From: Mesostigma viride
Taxonomy: Eukaryota; Streptophyta; Mesostigmatophyceae; Mesostigmatales; Mesostigmataceae
DNA length: 48,924 nucleotides
Direction: 5' to 3'
Assembly (NCBI GenBank): GCA_009746045.1
Contig: RPFO01000204.1
Coordinates: 1-48,924 of the forward strand
Shown here piece after piece: positions 25,256 through 32,576 of the stretch. A program made the position numbers and the translations under genes. Each line of letters opens with the position of its first letter. Positions within the stretch are counted from its first letter, which is position 1. Under the pieces are notes generated by a model that was given only the letters and a program-made list of their open reading frames with translations, ran no database searches and was not told where the DNA came from.

Positions 25256-25341
25256 GCGGTTACGGAAAGTGTGCCGCAGCGGTTACGGAAAGCGCTCCAA
25301 CTCGGCAACCGCCCTCAGAGCGGTTACGGCACCGGTTACGC
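25256..25341. promoter_or_regulatory. Array of GCGGTTACGG boxes
   Basis: GCGGTTACGGAAAG occurs at 25256-25269 and 25279-25292, GCGGTTACGG at 25320-25329, and CGGTTACG at about 25333-25340. Spacing is 23, 41 and 13 bp. They lie upstream of the bZIP-like gene (start 25150) and reach into the 3' end of the next gene. An operator array or replication iteron is possible. Confidence 0.5.
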
Positions 25342-25752
25342 TTGGAACACGGCCAGCGGGGTGGCGGGGTTCGCCGAGCCGTTGACAAACCGGAACACCT
25401 CCAGCGCGTCCCCGTTGGCCACTAGTCGGAACTTGGTGGTGCCCGTCCCGATCTCCACCATGGATGTGGAGGGGGCGCCGCCGACGCCCCCGGAGATCCC
25501 TACCGTGCCCGTCGCGTTGACCCCTATCTCCACCCCCGTGGCGCTCCTCAGCTTGACGGCGTTGGAGGAGAACGAGAGCTTGGTGGACTCCGCCCCCGAG
25601 ATCGGCTGGTACACGAGGGAGGCCTCGTCGCCGGTCTGTTTGAGCACTATGCTGCCTGTCTGCGAGTTGTCCTCCGAGACGGTGGTTAATTTTTTGGTCT
25701 GGATGTTTTTGAAGAAGAGGGTCCCGGTCGCGTCGAAGCGGTTGGGAGGCAT
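25336..25752 (-). CDS. Small fibre/knob-like virion protein
   Basis: The start is the ATG at 25752 (MPPNRFDATGTLFF), since TATATATCAC lies immediately upstream; an ATG at 25770 would overlap that element. The 138-residue protein is almost free of charge and Cys and is built of short beta strands: FFKNIQTKKLTTVSEDN, GSIVLKQTGDEASLVYQ, LSFSSNAVKLRSATGVEIG and TGTTKFRLVANGDALEVF. This is the style of phage and viral fibre shafts or tips and resembles the first part of the giant fibre gene at 10228. A trimeric surface protein is a reasonable guess. It sits in a minus-strand group of small virion-type genes. Confidence 0.55.
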   Translation of the reverse strand: MPPNRFDATGTLFFKNIQTKKLTTVSEDNSQTGSIVLKQTGDEASLVYQPISGAESTKLSFSSNAVKLRSATGVEIGVNATGTVGISGGVGGAPSTSMVEIGTGTTKFRLVANGDALEVFRFVNGSANPATPLAVFQA

Positions 25753-25759
25753 GCTTGCG

Positions 25760-25778
25760 GTATATATCACTGTGATAT
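25760..25778 (-). promoter_or_regulatory. TATATATC promoter element with palindrome
   Basis: GTATATATC (25760-25768 on the plus strand) lies 8 bases before the ATG at 25752. It overlaps a perfect palindrome ATATCAC-T-GTGATAT (25764-25778), which could bind a dimeric regulator. Confidence 0.45.
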
Positions 25779-25781
25779 TCT

Positions 25782-26204
25782 TTACACGGCGGCCTTGACG
25801 CCCTCTGCGATGGCCGCGGTGACCGCCGCGGTCTTCCCGCGCTTCGAGAGGTACACGTACGCGAGGACGGCGGCTATCCCCACCCCGGCCACGAGGAAGA
25901 TCATGCCGTTGTTCCTGGACTCCTGTTTGGCGATCTCCCTCATCCTGCCCTCGAACGCCGCCTGCTGCCTGGCCACCCTGGCGGCGTGCTCGATCTGCGC
26001 CGAGCGTCTCTGCGCGACCCCGGGCGGCGGGGGCATGGGACTCTCTATGTGGATGGGCTCGCGCTCGTACTCGGACGCCGGCGGGCGCGAGGGCCCGCCG
26101 GAGGACGGTCCGGCGGGCCCGGAGGCCTGCGCGGACGACTCCTCCTCCTCCGCGGTGGGGGAGAACGTGAAGGCCTTTCCTAGAGGCGCACCGATGGACG
26201 ACAT
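25782..26204 (-). CDS. Small C-terminally anchored membrane protein
   Basis: The 140-residue protein has a disordered N-terminal half rich in Pro, Ser, Glu and Gly (SGPAGPSSGGPSRPP), a charged helix (QIEHAARVARQQAAFEGRM), and one clear membrane helix near residues 100-118 (MIFLVAGVGIAAVLAYVYL) followed by a short basic and Ala-rich tail. This arrangement is typical of small virion membrane proteins of large DNA viruses. I do not recognise the family. The promoter element GTCTATAATATAGC ends 4 bases before the ATG. Confidence 0.6.
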   Translation of the reverse strand: MSSIGAPLGKAFTFSPTAEEEESSAQASGPAGPSSGGPSRPPASEYEREPIHIESPMPPPPGVAQRRSAQIEHAARVARQQAAFEGRMREIAKQESRNNGMIFLVAGVGIAAVLAYVYLSKRGKTAAVTAAIAEGVKAAV

Positions 26205-26208
26205 GATG

Positions 26209-26221
26209 CTATATTATAGAC
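26209..26221 (-). promoter_or_regulatory. TATAATATA promoter element
   Basis: On the minus strand TCTATAATATAGC ends 4 bases before the ATG at 26204. It matches the short TATA/GTAT class next to start codons. Confidence 0.45.
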
Positions 26222-26378
26222 AAGGAAATTGCGCGCGTCGGGAACGCACGCGTCTTTACTTCCTCATGATGGTACTGTCAAACGCCCTTCCGACGCTCCT
26301 GACATAAGCATCGGAAAGCCTCTCGAGCGCTGACTTGAAGGCCGCGTTGTTGGTGTACCTCTTCGCGGCATTAAAAAA

Positions 26379-27014
26379 TCACTCGTCGAGGTAGTCCTCC
26401 ACCAGGTCGGCGGTGGTCAGGAGCCGCTTGGCCACCACCTCGGGCTTCTTGACGGCCAGGATCGGGGAGAGCACGTTCTTGAACACGCGCTCGAGGTACT
26501 TCTCGATGTAGTGGCTGTCCGGCTTGACCGGGAACTCCTCCGACGTCACCCACTGGGCGAGGACGCGCAGGAACTTGGCGATGGCCTTGATCTCCCCGCT
26601 CTCGATGCACGGGTACACGGTGGAGGCGAAGTACTTGTCGAAGGCCTCCCGGTTCTGACACGTGAGTATGACGGGGAGTACGCGCTCGACGACCCTGAGC
26701 CCCTTCCTCCCGTGGTCGCTGATGGACTCCTCGGCGTTCTTCCAGCCGTCCAGGACGGCCGTGATGACCTTCTCCATGTCCGGGGGCAGCCCCTTCTGGT
26801 TTCGGATGTGCATGAGACACACGACCTCCACGTCGCTGACGGTGCCCTCCAGCTTCTCGGACTCCAGCACCCCCGCCAAACGCACGACGATCGTCTTCAA
26901 GATGGTCTTGCACTCCTCCGCCCCCTCCCCGATCATGGCCTGCACCGTCTGGATCATGGTGTGGGGGAACGCCCACTTGTGCATGGTGCCGCGGATGCGA
27001 ACCTTCACCTCCAT
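26379..27014 (-). CDS. Hypothetical helical protein with possible UGA readthrough extension
   Basis: The 211-residue protein starts at ATG 27014 (MEVKVRIRGTMHKWAF) after a GGTAGTATC element. It is mostly helical and soluble, with segments such as ECKTILKTIVVRLAGVL, GLRVVERVLPVILTCQN and IAKFLRVLAQWVTSEEF. I recognise no family. It ends at a UGA (26379-26381) after VEDYLDE. In the same frame, 40 further sense codons follow to a UAA at 26256 and look like real protein (NAAKRYTNNAAFKSALERL, then SVGRAFDSTIMRK). This tail has no Met at its beginning. It could be a readthrough product, a nonsense-mutated C-terminus, or a sequencing error. The annotated end is the UGA. Confidence 0.6.
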   Translation of the reverse strand: MEVKVRIRGTMHKWAFPHTMIQTVQAMIGEGAEECKTILKTIVVRLAGVLESEKLEGTVSDVEVVCLMHIRNQKGLPPDMEKVITAVLDGWKNAEESISDHGRKGLRVVERVLPVILTCQNREAFDKYFASTVYPCIESGEIKAIAKFLRVLAQWVTSEEFPVKPDSHYIEKYLERVFKNVLSPILAVKKPEVVAKRLLTTADLVEDYLDE

Positions 27015-27027
27015 GGCGACCTCTGGT

Positions 27028-27036
27028 GATACTACC
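27028..27036 (-). promoter_or_regulatory. GGTAGTATC promoter element
   Basis: GGTAGTATC on the minus strand lies 13 bases before the ATG at 27014. It is almost the same as GTAGTATCC before the gene at 27925. Confidence 0.45.
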
Positions 27037-27078
27037 CTTAGCGCGGATAAATGCCGATCCTGAAACGCGCACGGTCGC

Positions 27079-27285
27079 CTACTTAGGCAGAACCGGCACC
27101 AGCACCAGGTGGTATATCGCGAGCCCTATCACGATCAGAATGAGCGGCAAAAACGCCTTGTACCCCCGGTTATCCTTGGACGGGTTGGCGTGCGCCCACC
27201 ACAGCTGGGAGGGGAGGGTCGCGACGATCGCCTTGACGACGTCCCTTACCAGTTCGGGGGTGATAAAGCGCGACAGTAGTGCCAT
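27079..27285 (-). CDS. Small tail-anchored membrane protein
   Basis: The start at ATG 27285 (MALLSRFITPELV) follows GTCTACTACG; an in-frame ATG at 27306 is less likely. The 68-residue product has an amphipathic N-terminus, a polar middle (WWAHANPSKDNRGYK) and a strong C-terminal membrane helix (AFLPLILIVIGLAIYHLVL) with only a few residues after it. Such proteins are common in the inner membrane or envelope of large DNA virions. No family is recognised. Confidence 0.55.
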   Translation of the reverse strand: MALLSRFITPELVRDVVKAIVATLPSQLWWAHANPSKDNRGYKAFLPLILIVIGLAIYHLVLVPVLPK

Positions 27286-27388
27286 CTTTCGTAGTAGACC
27301 GCACACATTTTTGCCAGCCGTCCGTCTTCACGCGATTTCGAGCGCTTCGTCTACGGCCCGATTAATTTGTGGGATACATTTGTAGACC

Positions 27389-27892
27389 ATGTCGGCCATT
27401 CAAGCGTTCAACAACATGATGGGGATGTTCCTCGAGGAGCTGGAGCTCGCCTTCCCGCGCGAGAAGGCGCTGTCCGGGATCATCGCCGCCTTCCAATTGG
27501 CGTGCAAGACGAACGCCCGACTGCCCGTGGAGGCTTTCATGGAGGCCATCACCCCTCACGTGGACGCGATCATGAACAAGAACGCGGCGGTCATCACCGA
27601 CAAGACCATAGGGCAGATACCGTACCTGAAGGACATCAACCTGGAGGCCAACTGGAGCGGCGCGCCTGACGCGACCAAGGAGGCGATATGGCAGTACCTG
27701 CAGACCCTGGTGGTCCTGGGCATCGGGGTGACGGAGATCCCCGTCGACATCCTCACGCAGGCCGAGGAGATGGCGCAGAACTTCGCGGCCAGGATCCACG
27801 AGAACGGGGAGGACCCCGAGAAAGCGTGCATGCAGCTTTTCAGCCAGATGATGGGCGGGGCGATGCAGGCCTTCCCGCAACTGGAAAATTAA
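27389..27892 (+). CDS. Small conserved-looking giant-virus protein
   Basis: The 167-residue protein is helical and acidic: MSAIQAFNNMMGMFLEELEL at the start, ITDKTIGQIPYLKDINLE in the middle, then KEAIWQYLQTLVVLGIG and a C-terminal helix with Met-rich ending (LFSQMMGGAMQAFP). The IWQYLQTLVVLG segment resembles a motif I recall from small proteins in several giant viruses, but I cannot name the family. It has no membrane helix. GATACATTTGTAGACC precedes the ATG. The next gene follows after 32 bases on the same strand with its own GTAGTATCC element. Confidence 0.55.
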   Translation: MSAIQAFNNMMGMFLEELELAFPREKALSGIIAAFQLACKTNARLPVEAFMEAITPHVDAIMNKNAAVITDKTIGQIPYLKDINLEANWSGAPDATKEAIWQYLQTLVVLGIGVTEIPVDILTQAEEMAQNFAARIHENGEDPEKACMQLFSQMMGGAMQAFPQLEN

Positions 27893-27902
27893 ATCACCGC
27901 GT

Positions 27903-27914
27903 GTAGTAGTATCC
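27903..27914 (+). promoter_or_regulatory. GTAGTAGTATCC promoter element
   Basis: GTAGTAGTATCC lies 10 bases before the ATG at 27925 and right after the stop of the preceding gene, so each of these small genes seems to have its own promoter. Confidence 0.5.
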
Positions 27915-27924
27915 AGCAGCACTC

Positions 27925-28353
27925 ATGGGCTTCTACCGCGCGTTCAAGGAGGGCCTGTTCGAGGACATGCTGTCCTTCTGGCCCCTGCAAGCCAACATGG
28001 ACGGGAGGGAGCGCTTCCTCGCCGCCAAGAGGTTCGGGATCTACTCGGGCGTGCTGACCGCTCTGGTCACCGGGTCCGTCACGGCGGCCATGTACGGGCT
28101 CGCGATCGCTATTGTGTCGACGATCGTGTGGCTCGTGGATTGCCGCCTGATGAGAGGCAGGGGCCCCGGGAAGAACCCCTACAACAACTACGTCCCCGGC
28201 GTGCCCCCCGGCTCTCTGCCTGCCCAGAGGGCGTGCGGAGGAGGCGGCGACAGGTCGGGCTTTCAGAACGTAATAGAACCGTGGGATCTCGGGGACGCGA
28301 CCAGGATGACCAACATGCCCCATCCCGACACGTTGGAGAGGCGCGGTTACTAG
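27925..28353 (+). CDS. DUF5762-like minor virion membrane protein
   Basis: The 142-residue protein has an N-terminal segment with NMDGRERFLAAKRFGIYSG, followed by two membrane-like stretches (VLTALVTGSVTAAMYGL and AIAIVSTIVWLVD), and then a polar Gly/Pro/Asn-rich tail. The order erf-l-N/K-a-x-x-R before paired membrane helices resembles the DUF5762 family of giant viruses, whose members I associate with minor capsid or membrane proteins. The tail may face the capsid. The family call is from memory of the pattern and not proven. Confidence 0.55.
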   Translation: MGFYRAFKEGLFEDMLSFWPLQANMDGRERFLAAKRFGIYSGVLTALVTGSVTAAMYGLAIAIVSTIVWLVDCRLMRGRGPGKNPYNNYVPGVPPGSLPAQRACGGGGDRSGFQNVIEPWDLGDATRMTNMPHPDTLERRGY

Positions 28354-28389
28354 TTCATACGCTTTTTATTATCCGTAAAGTAATAAGGA

Positions 28390-30057
28390 ATGGAAACGGC
28401 TATCCAAACTGGCAAGGCTCACAGTTTGCATTTCAGGCAGCGCGTGGCTCTAGATATCCACGACAGGAAGAATTCTCGACAGACCGTGCAGTCCATCGCG
28501 AACAGGTACGCGATCGACAAGAAGACGGCGTGCAAGTACTATCACCTCTGGCTGCAGGACAAGGAGAACCAGCTGGATTACACCAACCCGGAGCACCTCG
28601 CTAGGTCGGTCCTCAAACCCCTGGCGCGCGTGCGGAAGGTGCCATCTCAGGTCCCGGGCCATCCCAGGTTCCGGTACGAGCTGATAGACCGGCGCCCCGA
28701 GCGCGTCAGGAGGTTCGGAGAGGAGACCTGGAAAAGCATCTCCGACTTGTTGGCCAAGATACAGACCGAGCACGTCCCCACGTTCACCGCGGAGGACATC
28801 TGCCACTTCGTGAACAAACAGGGCGCCAACGACCCGGTCGTCAGCAAGTTCGCGGGCCTGCCCGAAAAGAGCCACGCCATTTTCCAGGACCTGTGGAACC
28901 TCCTCCCGACCCGGAACGGCGCGAAGGAGCTGCTGCGGACCTCCGACGTGAAGTACGCGCGGATGGAGCACAACCTCTCGTACAAGACGGTGGCGTACGA
29001 CTACATCGAGAAGGACGTGCAGTACGTCAAGGAGAAGACGCGCGACTTGAAGACGCTCCAGGGGACGCTGTTCGCGGAGAACTGCGTGTTCCTGGACGAG
29101 TTCAGCATGCAGATGAACGCGGCCCCTCGTCGAGCGTGGGCGAAGGAGGGGGAGCAGCCTCGACTCCGCCGCCGCGAGCAGACGGACACGAAGACGATCG
29201 TGTGGGCGGCGATGAAGTGGCCCAAGGACGACAACAAGCCCTCCTTTTTCATCCGCATCTTCCCCCCCGTCCCCGCGCGGATCGGGAACCACATGCCGGC
29301 CACCAACAAGCCGGAGGAGGAGCTGTGCGAGACCCTGAGGGACCAGGGGTGGTGGGAGGGGGTGATGACGGTCGTGGGGGACATGTGCAGACAGATCGTG
29401 GGGGAGCAGAGCGGGGTGCGGCTCTTCGTGATGCAGCCGACTCTTCAACTGGCGTCCAAGCCGGGGGGCGGGCTCTACGAGTGGTTCGTGAGCGGGAGGA
29501 GGCCGAGGGAAAAAAAGCCCTGCCCCTCTCTGCCGAAGACGTTCGGGGACGTCACACCGAGCGGCCATCCAGCCGTCAACGGGCGAGAGGTCTACAAGTA
29601 CACCCCCAACGAGTCCGACATCTGGTGCGAGAGGATGCGCGCCCTGTACTGGGATCAGCTGCCCGACGAGACCCCCATCGCGTCGTTCGTCGACATCTTC
29701 AAGAGCGACCAGGAGAAGGTGCTCTTCATCCTGCGGCTGGCGGCGTACGACTTCGCCATCCGCCAGCACGTGAACGAGCACAACTACAAGGTCGACAATC
29801 GCACCTACGGCGACCCCCCCCCAACACCTGGTTGGGGCGCGGCAACGACCGTGCGTTCGACGTGTCGGACGTGCTCCAGCCCACGAAGGACTTGGCTCGC
29901 TCCCACAGGCTCATGGCGTACGACGACACGGTCGGGCGCTTCGATTACGAAGAGGACTTCGAGGACAGCATCCAGCTCATGCTCGAGTTCCTGTACGACA
30001 AACTCAAGAACTCGGATCTTCTGCAGATCTACCAGGTCCTGTTTGAGCCGCAACTGA
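28390..30057 (+). CDS. Giant IS630/Tc1-type DDE protein, N-terminal part
   Basis: The protein starts at ATG 28390. An N-terminal helix-turn-helix (about residues 26-57: SRQTVQSIANRYAIDKKTAC) is followed by a long region and the first catalytic motif FLDEFSMQMNAAPRRAWAKEG, with Asp at codon 29095-29097 (residue 236). That motif is the usual first-Asp block of IS630/Tc1-mariner (DDE_3) enzymes. The true frame then leaves this ORF at the C9 run 29814-29822; one missing C is the likely cause. After the run this frame is noise although open to 30057. With the C-terminal part the protein is over 1190 residues, far longer than the 330-400 usual for the family. No terminal inverted repeats were found around the gene by eye. 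Confidence 0.65.
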   Translation: METAIQTGKAHSLHFRQRVALDIHDRKNSRQTVQSIANRYAIDKKTACKYYHLWLQDKENQLDYTNPEHLARSVLKPLARVRKVPSQVPGHPRFRYELIDRRPERVRRFGEETWKSISDLLAKIQTEHVPTFTAEDICHFVNKQGANDPVVSKFAGLPEKSHAIFQDLWNLLPTRNGAKELLRTSDVKYARMEHNLSYKTVAYDYIEKDVQYVKEKTRDLKTLQGTLFAENCVFLDEFSMQMNAAPRRAWAKEGEQPRLRRREQTDTKTIVWAAMKWPKDDNKPSFFIRIFPPVPARIGNHMPATNKPEEELCETLRDQGWWEGVMTVVGDMCRQIVGEQSGVRLFVMQPTLQLASKPGGGLYEWFVSGRRPREKKPCPSLPKTFGDVTPSGHPAVNGREVYKYTPNESDIWCERMRALYWDQLPDETPIASFVDIFKSDQEKVLFILRLAAYDFAIRQHVNEHNYKVDNRTYGDPPPTPGWGAATTVRSTCRTCSSPRRTWLAPTGSWRTTTRSGASITKRTSRTASSSCSSSCTTNSRTRIFCRSTRSCLSRN

Positions 30058-32177
30058 GTCAGGAGAGTTTCGCGATCTCCAATGAAATAGAGAAACAGCT
30101 CGTGAACCCTCTGCAGCCCCTTTATTCGAGAGAATACCACGACGCGGTGAAATCGAGGACCAGGGCGGACGCGGACAGACGGGAGAATCTGAAGCAGAGG
30201 GACATGGCCCTGCCTCGAGCCATCTACGCGGCCTTGAACTTCTCCACCCAGAAAACATCCCAGAAATCCGAACTGACGGCCACGGAGATCGCGGTCCAGG
30301 TCTGGAAAATGGTGCATTACTGCAAGGGCGACAAGGACAAGCTGTACGAGAACCTGAACACGGTCCTCCCGTCTGTCCAGGAGACGGGGGAGGAGTACGC
30401 GTACGGAGAGAGGGGACAGAAGGACAAATACTACAACGGAGATTCGTTCCCGGACAAACTCCAGAAGGCCATCAAAGACAAGGCGAGAGCCCAGTACAAC
30501 ATAGGCACCATACGGCAGACACACGTCTCGCCCATCACGCGCAAGGTGTCGCAAATGAGAGAGCGCAACGTGGGCGCCGCCCCCATGGCGGTGAGCAAGC
30601 AGCTCTTCCGGCTGTTCATGCAGACTCTGCCCGACAGCTTCGTGGTGGGGAAGACGATCCTGATGGACAACGCCAGCATTCACAGCCCGCCCTCGAACAA
30701 GGACATCGCGCTGAACAAGGACCTGCCCCCCGAGCTCAGGGTTTTCCCCCAGTCCGAGCTGTCGCCGATCGCCGGGCTGCTACGTAGGAGGGGCGGCGGC
30801 GACGGGGTGCTGTTGCCGCCCACGGAGATGACAAAGGACGAGCGGCGTCCGGCTCTCATATTCACGCCGCCGTACTCGCCCGAGCTGAACCCGATCGAGC
30901 AGGCCTTCAACACGATCAAGCACTTCATCCGCAAGGAGAGCTACCAGCACACCCGCACGCGCTTCAACCTGTCCGTGGCGATCATCAACTCGGTCCACGT
31001 GTTCGTGCGCCCCCACGCGATCAAGAACTACATGCTGTGTGCCGGGTACCGCAGCGTCGAGAAGAACGTGAAGCCCCGTGTGGCTCCCGCCGTCACGGCC
31101 GACGAGGACGGCACGGAGCAGATCCAGCAACTCAAAGGGCGGGACACGTGCGTGGCTCGATTCGTGGACGGGAAGTACGAGGACCCCGACAAGAAGAAGC
31201 GCCCGTTGAACCCCGCAAGGCCCGCACAGCTCATGGCCCCCGCCCAGGCGTTCGGCGGGTTCGCACCCCGGCCTCACTGCCCCGGGACCCTGGGCGCGGA
31301 CGACAGCCTCACCACGTACGAGAACGGGCGGTGCAGGAGGCCGCGGACGGACGAGTACTGGGTGGGTCAGTCGGTGCGCGTCCTCGCGAAGAGCGGCGAG
31401 TGGAAGGAGGCCTCCATCCTCGCGCTGCCGGACGCCAACAAGAAGGTGCGCGTGAAGAACCGCGAGGGCGTCCCCACGAACCCGTGGTTCAGGGTGCGGT
31501 TCGAGGAGCCCGTGTGCGAGGACAAGGGGGCCGCGAACGAGGGCGGCCGCGTGTGCTCGGTCATGGTGAACAGGATCCGGCCGTCCGAGGAGCGACAGGC
31601 GCAGACCATCGCGGCACGGAAGGCCGTCGAGGACGAGAACGCCACGTTCAAAGAGGAGCAGCGCAGGAGGCGCGAGGCGGAGTTCAAGAACCAGGAGCAG
31701 CGGATCGTGGAGCTGCGGAAGTCGTTGTATCTGTCTCCCGAGGGCGCCCCGATGGCCGGGGAGCGCCGGCGTCACGAGCAAAAGGCCAAGGAGATCATGA
31801 GGAGTCTTCTAGAGAAGCTCCGAGATGAGCGGGCTCCCCCCCCGCGCCTCCTCGTTCGGCGCCGGATGGGTCTCGACGTTCGGAGCGTGTTCAGCAGCAA
31901 CCTCGGCCGCCCCCTCTTCCTCCGGTGGAGCGGCCACTCGCTTTGCCCTCCGTCTACGTGGAAGTCGATGCTTAGGGGCCGCCTCCTCGATCCTCGCGAC
32001 ATCCTTGAGGCATCTCGCGACCGAGTACAGGAAGAAGAGGAAGCACGCGTACAGGAGGAAGTACATGTCGTTTACCATAGGGCAACACGTCTTCTCCGGC
32101 GGAGGCGCGCAAAAAAAATATGGAGGTGTACTTGTATACGCTATCAGGAATCATGCCGGTTCGGACGAGGAGCGTGA
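29823..32177 (+). CDS. Giant IS630/Tc1-type DDE protein, C-terminal part
   Basis: This frame continues the protein from the C9 run (NTWLGRGNDRAFDVSD). It holds the remaining catalytic blocks: ILMDNASIH with Asp at 30666-30668, and PYSPELNPIEQAF with Glu at 30897-30899. All three acidic residues are therefore present, but with about 524 residues between the first two and 77 between the last two, against roughly 90 and 34 in ordinary family members. After the core comes an SH3/Tudor-like segment (YWVGQSVRVLAKSGEWKEA) and a charged helix (EEQRRRREAEFKNQEQR). The last 100 residues overlap an opposite-strand gene, and a C8 run near 31834 may again hide a shift to a stop at 31975. A domesticated transposase or nuclease is possible. 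Confidence 0.6.
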   Translation, partial: NTWLGRGNDRAFDVSDVLQPTKDLARSHRLMAYDDTVGRFDYEEDFEDSIQLMLEFLYDKLKNSDLLQIYQVLFEPQLSQESFAISNEIEKQLVNPLQPLYSREYHDAVKSRTRADADRRENLKQRDMALPRAIYAALNFSTQKTSQKSELTATEIAVQVWKMVHYCKGDKDKLYENLNTVLPSVQETGEEYAYGERGQKDKYYNGDSFPDKLQKAIKDKARAQYNIGTIRQTHVSPITRKVSQMRERNVGAAPMAVSKQLFRLFMQTLPDSFVVGKTILMDNASIHSPPSNKDIALNKDLPPELRVFPQSELSPIAGLLRRRGGGDGVLLPPTEMTKDERRPALIFTPPYSPELNPIEQAFNTIKHFIRKESYQHTRTRFNLSVAIINSVHVFVRPHAIKNYMLCAGYRSVEKNVKPRVAPAVTADEDGTEQIQQLKGRDTCVARFVDGKYEDPDKKKRPLNPARPAQLMAPAQAFGGFAPRPHCPGTLGADDSLTTYENGRCRRPRTDEYWVGQSVRVLAKSGEWKEASILALPDANKKVRVKNREGVPTNPWFRVRFEEPVCEDKGAANEGGRVCSVMVNRIRPSEERQAQTIAARKAVEDENATFKEEQRRRREAEFKNQEQRIVELRKSLYLSPEGAPMAGERRRHEQKAKEIMRSLLEKLRDERAPPPRLLVRRRMGLDVRSVFSSNLGRPLFLRWSGHSLCPPSTWKSMLRGRLLDPRDILEASRDRVQEEEEARVQEEVHVVYHRATRLLRRRRAKKIWRCTCIRYQESCRFGRGA
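31809..32078 (-). CDS. Small N-terminally anchored membrane protein
   Basis: The 89-residue product begins with a hydrophobic, aromatic segment (MYFLLYACFLFFLYSVA) after MVND, so it is probably a signal-anchored membrane protein. The rest is Ala/Glu/Arg/Pro-rich and polar. It lies tail-to-tail with the 3' end of the DDE protein and overlaps it. An A8/T8 tract at 32111-32118 lies upstream and may serve both this gene and the plus-strand gene at 32153. The hydrophobic N-terminus supports it as a real gene, but the overlap keeps confidence moderate. Confidence 0.5.
   Translation of the reverse strand: MVNDMYFLLYACFLFFLYSVARCLKDVARIEEAAPKHRLPRRRRAKRVAAPPEEEGAAEVAAEHAPNVETHPAPNEEARGGSPLISELL
32111..32140 (+). 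promoter_or_regulatory. A8 tract and GTATAC promoter
   Basis: A run of eight A (32111-32118) is followed by GTATACG (32134-32140), 13 bases before the ATG at 32153. The same tract-plus-GTAT order occurs before other structural genes. Confidence 0.45.
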
Positions 32178-32548
32178 CTGGGAGCCGCCGACAGGTGATG
32201 TACGGGACCGCCTTGCAGACGGTGGGGGAGCTCAAGGCGAAGGACCTGGACTACAACAGTCAGGGCGAGATCGTGTCCAAAAAGAAGCGTCTCCAGGGCC
32301 TCATGGCGAAGGGCAACATCAAGTATTGGACCCAGTTCGTCAACGGTATCCGGAAGAGCAAGGGCGTGGACCTGGGCACGGCGATGACCATGGCCAAGGA
32401 CGCCACCAACACGGAGCTGGCCCGGCGCCGCCTGCCCGCGACGCCCGAGAACAAGCGCACCATCTGGGCGGGGTTCCTGGGCCAGCAGCTGAGTGTCCCC
32501 GTGGGTCGCCGCGCCCCACGGCGCAGGCGGACCGGTCCGCTCCCGTGA
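32153..32548 (+). CDS. Small basic protein
   Basis: The start at ATG 32153 (MPVRTRSVTGSRRQ) is preferred over an in-frame ATG at 32120, which lies upstream of the GTATAC element. The 131-residue protein is rich in Lys, Arg and Thr: KAKDLDYNSQGEIVSKKKR, then MAKGNIKYWTQFVNGIRKS and an Arg/Pro-rich end (GRRAPRRRRTG). It is probably a nucleic-acid-binding or virion core protein; no family is recognised. Orientation and spacing agree with the next gene. Confidence 0.55.
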   Translation: MPVRTRSVTGSRRQVMYGTALQTVGELKAKDLDYNSQGEIVSKKKRLQGLMAKGNIKYWTQFVNGIRKSKGVDLGTAMTMAKDATNTELARRRLPATPENKRTIWAGFLGQQLSVPVGRRAPRRRRTGPLP

Positions 32549-32576
32549 GCGGATAAATGTGCGATACGGTTGAATC

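Noticed and set aside
28450-29781. Long minus-strand ORF opposite the DDE gene
   Set aside because: It is a GC-driven shadow, rich in Leu/Val/His/Arg and without domains; the plus strand holds recognisable motifs.
29814-29822. Programmed -1 frameshift at the C9 run of the DDE gene
   Set aside because: The same type of one-base deficit breaks unrelated genes at a dozen other short runs, so error or decay is the simpler explanation. No downstream stimulatory structure was evident.
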